From: Pectinophora gossypiella
Taxonomy: Eukaryota; Arthropoda; Insecta; Lepidoptera; Gelechiidae
DNA length: 64,000 nucleotides
Direction: 5' to 3'
Assembly: GCF_024362695.1 (NCBI RefSeq)
Contig: NC_065421.1
Coordinates: forward strand, 3,844,598-3,908,597
The position numbers and the translations under genes were made by a program. Under the pieces are notes generated by a model. It was given only the letters and a program-made list of their open reading frames with translations, had not been told where the DNA came from and did not search any database. Positions 21,501 through 33,500 of this stretch are shown piece after piece; position 1 is the first letter of the stretch; each line of letters starts with the position of its first letter.

Positions 21501-24500
21501 TTACACATTACCATATTCCTGATACTTTACTTACTGGACATTATTTTTAAGTGTCAACTTCGATCGTTATTGTTAAGCGCTTGAAATGGCGCCTTAACTT
21601 TGTTTTTGTATAAAAAACATCTTTTCTGACGTCGGTCCAGAATGTATAATACCCGAAGCGATCTTGCATTCACGATATCCAAACTTATCTATAAATAGAC
21701 TAAAAAGGTGATACCACACCGTTATAATGGCAGTATCATTCCACAAGTCTATTCTGGGATAACACGGGACCGCCGGTGACGACTGTTACCTAGACGTGGC
21801 GAATAATGTTGGAACCTATGGTTGATAAGGAGTAATTTTATAAACTTTCTTGTCTATTGCATAATCGATTGTGCAATACTTGCTTACACGAGTTCACTCA
21901 ATTATTGCAACATTGTAAAGGCTCTTTTTCTCTAGAAAAAGCGAAGCTTGTTAGCGGTTCTCACTGTGTGTAACCATAACACCATGCCCTGCGAGCTTTT
22001 GGCTGTAGCAAAACGTGACTGGATTCGTTTTAATTTTACTTCATTTCGTATAACTCCCACTACTAGGCACTTTCATCCTGGTCAATAGGAAGTGTAGAAC
22101 CTATTCTACCACGGTGCTCCATTTCGAGTTCGTGGTTGCTTCAAGTTTATTATCGTAATAAATTTCTTTATCAATGTGTACTGTGTATCCTACTTGTTTG
22201 CATAATCTCATGGATGGAGTCTTCGTAAAGTTGTATAACACTGTAGTTACAATTTCCGACTTTTGTTTAATCCGCTCAGCTAATCGCTCCGTTCATATAA
22301 CATGTTCTTAGTGTTAATAACAGGTCAGTTGCTAACTTACCAACAAACTGAGCAAGCGGGTGTCGATCTTGCGCTCAATTTCGCAAACGTTCTACCAGAG
22401 CCAGCACTAGACAATGCGGCAGAATGTCTACCAATGTGAATGTTGTCATGTTCAATAAAACAACCTTTAAATCTACTGGCGCAATAGGTATACCTCGGCT
22501 CTGAACGATGCATTTCATCTTCCAACCACTCGTTCTATTTGCTATTGAATACCAGCTTGAGTGCAAAAGCTGGAATATAGATCTGAAAGTGCATGCGATT
22601 GTATTTTAATGTAACATAGAGTCAGCAACTTATAAAAAATGTATCTTTGATATTCTAATCAAGTAAGGGACTTAGGGCACGGGCTTTTGAACATTAACCA
22701 ATTTATCTGTATTGTATTGGTATTTATTAGTTTTTTTTTTTACAGTTACCACACCAACCACGATTTTTGAAATTTATAAATAATAAAATAACTTACGCCT
22801 TTAAAATTAACACAATATTTAACTACAATGTGTATAATATTTGGTAGTTGCTTCTTATCGTATTCAATAGACATTCAATGTTTATGGACGCCGCACATTA
22901 CGTCTTCGTTTGCTTCGCATTTGCACCAATGTGCGAAATGTCTCACTTTCTTCCTCGGCACATTACATCCTAGGCTTTTGTATTCTACCTTGACTATGAC
23001 ACTTATTATGTTGCCTTGCGAAATACTGCTTTTGTACTTAATAAAATAATAAAAGTTTTAGTAAGCATCCCAGTTTACATGATATTTTGTGACCACACAA
23101 GTTTCAGTTATCGATCTGTTCAGCTTTATTACAATGACTCTAAAACCTCTACTTTTATGTCTGTGTTTATGCTCATGTTACATTTACCGCATGAAAGAAA
23201 AATAACCTCATTATGCGAACTTCCCACTATCACCACGCCCTAGTGTCTGATTATAATTTTGTTGTATCGATCGTGAATATGGATAAGCACGCCTACGACC
23301 TGTAGTTTACATTTTCTTTAAGTTTACTATGTCAGTAAGGGAATGCGATGGAGTGGTTAGCACGGTTCCCATGGGGATCCTAATGAAGAGTACAAACAGT
23401 TCACGCTCTGGTGCGCTACACCGTTGGATCAAGCGCGTCCTGAACGAAGGCAGTGACGTCACTGGCGGCGGCGGTGGCTGCGCGCGGGCAGCGGGCACGT
23501 GGACTCGCGGAGGCCTCGGCCGCATTGAAAGTGAGACCGGGCGGGGCGCGCGGGGGCACATCGGGTCAACGAACCCGCGCATCCAACCGATCCGCACTTG
23601 TACAAGACCGACGGTCGCATTGTTTCTACCTTAGACTAGCTCATTGAAACCGGACCCCGCGATATTTGAAACAGATACCCATATTCGGAAGCGTAACCTA
23701 GCACCCTGTGAACAATCAACACAACAGTTTGCATGATTATGTACTTCTGTTGACTTTAATTTGTTTTATCGAAACGTAAAATGAATTAACGTCGTCAATA
23801 TACGCGATAATGCTGTAACTGTGGTGCCACTGACAGACGTTCGTTCCGTTGACTCGTGTGTAAAAGTTAAAATTACTATATTGCCTCTGATACGTAAACT
23901 GATCAATTCAACTGCTGATCCCACACTTCGTTTAAAGAATAGTCATTTACTGTAGTCCATAACCTGTATAGTTAGTTCAGCACTTTCCTGTTGATAAATA
24001 TCCCATTTCACGCAGTTAGAAACACACGTGTGCCACCGTAATAATGAATATTATGATGTTGTGTTGGGTCTGGGCATACTTTTCTTGCAATTATTCAGCG
24101 GAAGTGAACCAGGTGAAGCGAGTATCCGTTGGCTGCGACCACGCGTGTGTGCCGACAGCGTCACGGGCCTTTAGCCTAATGCGAGACCTCAGCAAATGTT
24201 ATACTAACTCAAATCTATTGAGGACCGAACCTGAGTCAGAAGTTTGCTAACTGACCTACGAGATGGTCTTCGTATTGTACGTGAAAGTCAACACTTGGAA
24301 ACTATCCGCCTTACTTGACTTCTCAGTACGTTTGTTGGTATAACAGTCGGCGTAGACACAGCAATAACAATACGCCACCTATAAACTACAATAACATTTT
24401 TTTCGAGTCGACTATTAATTGCCTCGTCGCGGTAGAAGTTAAAGGCTGGCTGACCGTTCAAGTAGGTATTGCGTTTTAGCGCCAAGGTCGACTGTTTGAG

Positions 24501-27500
24501 GCTCAGCAGGTGCCGTCGGAGAGTTATGAACAAAACGTATCGATGTCGCGAGCGCGTCCTGTGTTGTACCACTAGTACCCAGTACCTATCTAGAACATTC
24601 GCTGACTAAAGTGGGGCTTTGTCACTTGTTTCCATCCAACCCATATTAATCCATAGCACGTGACACCGGTACTGGTTCACTGGTGGTGAACGCTTGGCTC
24701 TCACTGCGAGGTCGCAGGTTCGAATTCCGGCACAGACCTAAACCAATGATTATCGAATTCATGTTTGGATCATAAATGATTATCACGTGTTCAGCGGTAA
24801 AGGAAATATCGTGAGGAAACACACATTCTCAAGAAATTCGTTTCGGAGGTATGTGACCTAACCTGTATTGGCCTAGCTTTTCGCGGGTTGGAAGGTCATA
24901 CAGGCTGTAGCTTCTATAAAAAACTGGACCTGTTAAATCTTCAGGATAGGTAAGCGGATTCTGTAAAAAACGGGATAATGCTAATTAGTACGTGACTTTG
25001 GTATAATGTATCTACCTTTTTCTCGCAATAGCTTATAATATACTTTAATTATAGATTTATTCCATTCTAACTATAGAATTAAAGGTACGTTAACTTCGCA
25101 TCGCAATACTTTGCATGTTACATGTCAATTATCTCCAATGAGTTGTATTGAACGCTTGTAAACCTAACGTCTAAGAACCCCTGGTTGGGTGGGTTTTAGA
25201 ATCGCTGCTGTTATATTTTAATTGTCTTACCGTGATGTATTATTTGAGTCCTGAATATATGTAGTATTAGTGCTATTTTCCTAAGACCCGAGAGACTTAA
25301 ATGCACAACCCACTCTAGCTTCTTTTTACCAAAAAATATAATAAGCAGCTACTCTACATTACAAACTTCGATTGTATAACACGCATAGAAGAATGTATAG
25401 TTCTACCAACGAAAAAGACAATATATTTTCACATTTTTAGAAGTGGTCTTTAAAAAACCTTAAATTTTTGGCCTATAATACCAGTCTTAACTTTGGTGGA
25501 GTCGTTTAACGACCATTCAGGTCATTAACTTTTACCGTTACATTATTACAAGGGCCATTGAGCATCATTTGCAGTGCTTAAATACAATACGCTAATTGAA
25601 ACATTATTTTTTTCTATTCTCAATCAGGCCGGCAGTAGACAGGGACCGTTAGCTCTCAGAAGTCAACTGCAATGAATATGTATCATTAGAGTACATTGCC
25701 AGCTGGTTTGCATTCTTTATGTCTTGTAACAGTTCTAACTGTACCTCTATGTTTACTTCTAATCGCTAGCTTTTGCTGTGATTATCTTTAAAAGCTCATA
25801 CACACAAGAACGACATTGATACAACAAAATAGGAATCAGCTTTTATAATCTTCCGCGAACCAATTTAATGCTGAATACGTAAATCAAAGTAGAATACGAT
25901 TATTTTCTAACAATAATAATGCCGTACGTATTATTGCATTCTTTTATTATTCTGTCAGGCACCTCCCTAACTTAGGGTGACACAAACACGCTCTCGGAAA
26001 TTCATTCATGTCGCCCATCGTAATATTGTATAGTGCATAGGCAACAGATTGTCGCAGCAACGTAAAAGTTCAGATTTTATCTCATTCTTCGTAACGAAAA
26101 ACTTCTTTAAAGTGATCGCTTTTCGTGGCCGATTGTAAGAGCAGCGATAACTATCCCTTGTGGCTGTGGTCTTAGGGTTGTATCTGTAGGTCTAGCTGCG
26201 GTATAGAACCTTGTTAAAGTGAGCCGGGGTCGTGTCATTAGAGGGCGTGAATATTTAAGTAGAGATGGCGGGCGCGGGCCGCGGTACTCCCATTCCCGCT
26301 TGGGTTATGGGACCGTTGGGATTACCTTCTCATTGAATTAATTCTGTTTGCTGATGAAAAAGGCGCCACCAAATGCCGTTTGAGGAGATTGGAAGAATTG
26401 TAAGTGCGCGGAATCGTAAGAGATCTTGATGTTGCCCGAAAGAAGGCTTTCATAATGCAAAAGAAGTGTTAAACATGTACAAAGTTGTTTTTAGGTGGTC
26501 GTGTTGGTTTCACCATACTGGTACACAAGGGCTGTTCTTTGTTTATCAATCTTAATGATTTAAGAAATTAAATTAGGGCTCCAGTTCATTACTGTCAGAA
26601 CAAATTTTCAAAAGAAATATAGCAAATGTTTGGCTAGAGACAATAATTAGGTCTTTAAACAAACAATATCAATTCCTTCGTATTCAATTTCAAGATTCTC
26701 GCCGATTTTACAATAAAATAGAATCCATGCTGTTTATATACTTTTCATATTGAATTTCGAATTGTTCATTATTATTATTCTATTCATGAATGATCTAACC
26801 CCAACAGCGTCTAGATTCGGTGAAAGCAGATTTGAGATTTCTTTGTTTTACCGCTTGGCGTTACGCAATCAAGAGGGGTCATTGGGTCCGCACCCAAAAG
26901 TCGTACCCGCGAAGTGGAGAACAGTCATATCCTATCGATTTGTTAAGATGGCGGACGGGGGCGGCGCGGGGCGCGGCAGGCTCTCGGCGCAGCGTGCAGC
27001 GTCGCTTGCACCTGCCTGGCCGCACCGCAACCGCGGCAAGCGACACACTAGCGACATCGCACCCTAACCTACCACTCCGAGCGATGTACACTGTACACTA
27101 CTCGCCAATACGGAATGAAACAAACGACAATGATGTTGCCTGTGTTTCCCAACTAAATAGATTCACTATCTCGAGCGATATTTATTATTTCGTATATCGT
27201 ATGTCTGTTCTTTCGAGAATGTACTTGGAGCCGTAAAGGGTCATTGACGAGTAAGGCATTGTATTTTTCATAATACCAACATACAAATAGTGACGGAATT
27301 ATGTAAGACGTGGCCGGTACCCGCTGAGTCATAGCCATGACATGACTAATTATTAAGTACAGGCCTCAAAAAATATCTTATTTTATACTATCGTTATAAA
27401 ACGGCAAAATGTGTAGGTAACAGAAATGTAACATAGCACGTGGTAGCGTAGGTCGCGGTGGCATAGTGGCGGTGGGAGGCAGTGTACGCGTCTCCACCGG

Positions 27501-30500
27501 GATCCTCGACGCTCGGCGCGCCCTCGACGACCGCGCCGCTCTCCGGTGACCGCGGCTCTGGTCCAAGGTCGCAGACGAACCCTGGCCCACTAACTTTTTT
27601 CCCTTTTTACTCGCTCTTTCATTAACTTTCTCGTATTATCGACTGGATTCTTATAGAAACTATAACGACATCACACTTTATTCACGAAACACGCCCTTAT
27701 GTGCAGAATTTTCACTCCTGTCTCGGGTATTAATCTCCTCTGGGCCAATGTCGCAGACCATTCTAACCAATTTTCAGTCTTTCAGTAACCTTTCATTTTT
27801 GTTCGACTTGCAATTCGAGTCTTAACCTGCGTCTCGGCAACTAGCCTTTTTATGTAGACCCTTATTAATAGCATCCTAATCTCTGGTCCATGTTCATATA
27901 AAAAGACCACTTATATTTTAAACTAACGAATCGCATTTAAAGGCAATCGATATAAGTCTGTTCACGTAACATAAGCTCACGACTATATTCCTAATTGGGG
28001 TAGTCAGACGTACATTCATCGCATGGCGAAGTAACCCATGCCTCTGAGCTTTCTGTTAGACCTACGTGATAAGTATTTCGCCATCTATAATGGTCGAGCC
28101 AACGATTTTAGTGAAAATTGCACGTTCGGTTAATTAATAAGTCACTAGTTCAAGTGCCGTACCAGGGATCGATCCGTCGATTCACTTTTGAGAAGCAAGC
28201 TCGTGACACACAAGACCACAGTGACGTATAAGACTGATGATGACCTTTGTCATATTCTGTTGGACTGTGTCCGGAAATCAGATGTGAGACACCCACTCTC
28301 ATGTTATTCGTTCTCATGATGTAATTTCCCTTGGCTACTGTGAAGTCAATTGCTGGTTGGTAGAGCCATTATCAAGTAAAGCTTTTAGTTTATATCATCT
28401 CGTTGACTAATCCTTTGCCTTAGGGTTACGCGACAGCACCCATGGACTTGGCATGATTAGTGGTTCACAGAGGGGTCCAAAGCTTCGTAAAAAATACAAG
28501 TTTGATTCTCTAAGTACGCCCTTGTTGACATAGCGTCTCGGTCGTCGGCGTAGGTTCCTCCCTGGTTCAAGGGCGCACACGAATTCTCACCCACTAACGT
28601 CTTTAACTTGCTCGTTCATTTACTTTTTCCTATAATGGGTGTCTTAATAATTGTGTTAAATTCACTTCGCACCCCTAACAAAATGCCGGTGTTCGATAAT
28701 AGCCTCTCTGGTCCAAGGTCATAGACAAACCCTGGCCTACTTTTCTTCGTTCGAGGCCTTGTAGTATAATCGTCTAGCAAATTTTGCAGGACCGATATCG
28801 ACATTATACTTTCTTAAAAATGACCTCTGGGGTCTAGTGGTAGAGCGTTGGGCTCACTATCCATAGGCATCCCGATAGGGACACATCTCAAAACTCACTT
28901 TCTGATCCCTATTTTGGTTAGGACATTACAGGCTGAACACCTGATTGTCCGATAGTAAGATGATCCGTGCTTCGGAAAGTACGTTAAGCCGTTGGCCCCG
29001 GTTACTATTTACTGGCTTAATAGTTACCCTGACATCAGGGTTGATGAGGTTGGTGGCCTACATGATTTATGAAACTGTTTCCCCTAGATATGCTATCGGC
29101 ATGTTGTCCCATGCCTTGGGAATGCCGTCTCAGGTCCAAGGTCGCAGGCGAACCCTGGCCCACTAAGCTTTTTCTCATTTTTTACGGCTTTACTCGCGTT
29201 CTCCGGCGTTAACGAGACACTTTCATTAACTTTCTCGTGTATAGACTAATGTGTCATTAGTCCTAACTAGTGCTGCATACCCTTTGCAGGTTAGGCAGAC
29301 AGCCTATTTACCAAGCGTGATCTGTTAACCTTTTTCCACTCAATTACATAAGCGGCGCGCCTTACAGTGAAAACCAACTAAGCACTTTTTGAAAAATCAC
29401 ATTCTGATGTGATTTTCTTCAACAAAACCCGGGTAAAAATTGACACCACAATTTTTTACCTGGATTGAAACTAGCTTGTCTTTTGCAAGTTTGTTTTGTT
29501 AACAAAGAATACCTACATATGTATATGAATTTTCAAAAAAGCGCTTACGTGGTTTTCACTATATCCATCTTTTTAAACGGTTTTATTTAGCTCACCCCGT
29601 TTGTTTTATTCGTATAACACATTGTGCAAGTTACAGGTCGCAGGTTCGAATCCAGCACAGACCTAAACCAATGATTGTCGAATTTGTTTTCGAATTCATG
29701 TTTGTATCATAAATGATTATCACGTGCTCAGCGGTGAAGTAAAACATCGTGAGGAACACATTCCCGAGAAATGCATTTTCGGAGGCTAACCTAACCTATA
29801 TTGGGCTGGCTTTCCCTTCGGGTTGGAAGGTCAGACAGGCAGTCGCTTTTGTAAAAATCCGGACCTGTCAAATCTTCAGGCTAGGTAAGCGGACCCTGTG
29901 AAAAACGGGAGATGATGACATTGTGCAAGCTGGTGCCTACTTATGTATTAGTGGAATGAAAACGAAGCATAGGCAAGGGTCCTTCAGGATCGACCTTGGT
30001 GACCGTTTTGTCCTAATCTCAGGTGACCGACGCAACTTGCCCATTAACAGTCGTAGAGTTTTCAGACCCAAAAGTTACCAATAAAATATAAATATTTTGA
30101 ATATTCCAGACTTATTGAATGCGTTGAATGAATAATCGTAGAGCATTGTTGGTATTTTCATTATAAAATACTATTATAGTAACATAACATCACGTCTGTA
30201 TCCCCCAAGGGGTAGGCAGAGATGTATAACAATAATAGTGGATATACACACCTCACCAGCTATCTAAGTCCCATGTAATAGGGGAGAGTTTATTGCATTT
30301 ATTTCGCACAAAAATACTGGACACCACGTGATATCAATAAATCTATCATCGAAACACGAATCCCAACTCATAAAATCGAATTCAGTGATTTAGAGCCCGC
30401 GCCGGGATTCGTACCCGTGGCACTACGATGCAAGTCGCGCGTTCTCATTTTTTTAATTTTTTTTTTTTGACGTGACTTATTGTAGATTTGCCGCAGATGG

Positions 30501-33500
30501 CATTAACTACTTGGCCGGACAAATGGGGAGCGCTGAAGGCTCTCACCCGGTAATACGCGTTCTCCGAACAGTGCCATTACGTAGTATAATACTGTCTGGG
30601 TTTATACAGGGTGTTAGTGACATCGTAACGAAAATTTTAAAGGATGATTCAGGCCATGATTGTAAATCAAATGGAATTTTCCGTCGCAAAAGTATGGAAC
30701 GGAAAATAATTAAAAAAAAACATACATACATACATAAACTCACGCCCGTAATCCCTAATGGGGTGGGCAGAGCCACAAGTAATCAAAGACAACTTGCAGC
30801 CACTGTTGATACGAAGTCCAAAGATGGATATGATGAACCTTATGGTGATAAGGGATCAGCCTATCGCCCATAACATTAGTCCATCATGTTAGAGGACACA
30901 ATCCCTCTGTCGGTTTTTACGACATGCCCGGGAAGAGAAGCAGCTGAACGTGTTCTATGTTTTTTATATGCTCCCAGAACAGCATAGAAGCAAAAAAAAA
31001 CACTAAAATTTTCTTGAAATTTCCTATAGGACAATCCACTTGATATCAACTCAGAATCATGGTCTGAATCACCCCCCTCAGTATTCGTTACGATGTCACT
31101 AACACCATGTATACCTATAATATGATGCGAGTCAGTCTATATTGTTAGGTCAAGTCTATAATTTTATAATAATGATCGGCTTATCGATATTTGAGGTTCA
31201 ATAATTTTGGCAGTGTCATGTTATCTCTCACGATTCGCTGCATCTCTATTGGACTTGATGTGTGGAAACGCATACAGTAGGTATATTACATAATGTGTAT
31301 TAGAATCAATAGTATTGTATTTAATTTAACATAATGGATCTATTGTGAGCGATGTGACGGTTACTTGTCACTATACACTACGTTTTTATCGATGTTTAAA
31401 GACTGCGGTGCACCAAAAGCAGGTCTGAAGCACCACAGGCGCAGTTTTAACGTGAGTCCGTGTGACAATCGCGGTCAGTTGTCATACCTACCTAACTCCA
31501 GCCAATGTTGTCCTACAACGTTGTTTCTGTAATATTTTTGTTTCAGATCATACAAACCTTTACCTATATTTACTCACTAATTCGTTTTTTATTTGGAATA
31601 AAACACATTTTTCCATTATGCACCCTGAACAGAACTGCGCTGCCACCGTGCAAGACCGCGCTCAAACTGCGCTCGCGCCACGCCTGCGCTGCTACTGCTT
31701 TTGGTGTGACGCACTTCAGAGGGTTTCTTGTTTACAGTGTTATTTTTGTTGTGTCGAACCCTTAAAAACAAACAACATAAAACGACTACATAATTTATCT
31801 TCTGGCAACTTGTTCTGTTTACTCCAATACGGATTATGGGCATGAGTTTAGGATATAAAGACAATTAGACTAACGCAAGACAGACAACGATTCAGTTTAT
31901 TTAGAAATCTCTTTCAGCAAACCAGGTAAGAGAAACTAGGAGAGGGCAGATATGCGTGTACAACAATGGCAAGATAAATGAAGCCACTGATAATATTTTA
32001 TGGTGGATTAAAACGCGAGTAAAAAACCACCTGTCTTCCTTAATTACAAGGAACATTTTCAACTATCATCATTAACCTATAAAGACTTAATCGAAGCGAG
32101 GTCCTTAAGGTTCTTAATTTAATTAAGAAAAATGTTTTACACAGCACCTGCCCCTTCACCGCACGAGTATTGTTATAACTGCTTATAAACATAAACTAAA
32201 CATCCTATATCTTAAAGTGAACAGAACAGGGGAACAGGGGGGGGGGGGAAGAAAGCAATATTGCTTTCTTAGATGAATTGCTTCGATGTGGCCATTTTAA
32301 CCCCCCAGAACAGAACACATAAGCGTCATTTTGAAAAATCACATGTTTGGATGTGACTTTTGTTATCAAAACCACCCAATAGACAAGCTAGTTTCAATCC
32401 ACGTAAATAATTGCGGTTACAATTTTCACCCGAATAGAAATTAATAGTGAGAAATCGAAACATAAGATTATAAAAAAAAAAAAATAATTTTATTATGATT
32501 TAAAAAAAAAACGTTTACGTGGTTTGCGCTATAAGGCGGCGATGTTCGTCCCACAGCTGGGCACAGGCCTCCCATCAATCGTTGCTCCACTGCGGGTTGT
32601 TACAACTGCTCAGATATTGACTTCAATGTTTTACTAAAAGGTTTTAGTAACTAGTGTTCAACTGTTCACGCCAGGCGTGGATTAATAGCGTCCATTATCG
32701 CCAAGGAAAACATTGCTCTATAATAATGATAATCCAACGCCTACCACAATGCCAGATCAATAAACGGACGTGGTGACTGGTTCTTATGAACCCTGTTTAC
32801 CAAGTCTACCATAGATTTGAAACTATAATTATTTTTAGCTATAGCAATACTACATATGTTTTTATAGTCCATGGCTAGTTCAGAATAGAAACTTACTTTC
32901 TCAACAATGCAAAGTGATGATTCTAGAAATGCATCTTTTTCTATGTTGCCCTTATCGAGTTCGTCTGACAAGGACTGTGAATAATTATACATAAAACAGA
33001 TACAACCTATATACGTCCCACTTTTGGGCACAGGCCTCCCTTCAATCAACCCGAGGGGGTATGCACAAAAATATACAGCGCACAAACTCTACACTGTAAT
33101 GTATGTGAGTTTGTAATAATTACCTATGAGATCGATTCATGTCGTCATATTTCGGGCATCGCAATACAAAAACTAATCTAGGATACTGGAATTTATTTAG
33201 GTTTCGTAATTTTGGCACGTGAAAAAGATCGATCACAATTCGGTGTCTTGGGATCGATTGACGGTCTATTCAGTAAAGAGAAAATTTTAAAAATCCTTTT
33301 TCATTTTAATAAACTTTTTTTATTCACTGATCAGCATAACATGGTGCTATAAAACTCTTTTCGGTTGATGAAGAGAAGCTTTTTATTTTTGTATATTTGT
33401 GATATTTTTTTGTGTGTTTGTGATATTTTTTGTGTGTTTGTGATATTAACTGTTTGTTCTACTTGCAGTGGCCCAGTCAGAAGACTCACCAGTGGCTATG

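Larger units (their letters stand above)
16522..33468. other. MTA1-like intron 2 content (16.9 kb)
   Basis: The largest intron. Recognised items (SINEs, MITEs, LINE ends, a local repeat cluster) are listed separately. GC-rich patches occur at about 20430-20520, 21300-21430, 23450-23600 and 26940-27070. Weak remnants of the LINE-type tail (CAGGCCT...GCCCAGCAGTGGGA) may lie at about 19589-19640 and 22060-22140. ORFs here lack conserved motifs. Long parts, for example 16522-17930, 21600-24660 and 25000-27370, show nothing I recognise. Confidence 0.6.

Noticed and set aside
23307..23647. Open frames on both strands around a GC-rich patch
   Set aside because: No similarity to a protein family that I recognise, and both strands are open because of base composition.
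30472..30873. Open frame of 133 codons
   Set aside because: Spans the junction of two different dispersed repeats, so it cannot be one evolved protein-coding gene.
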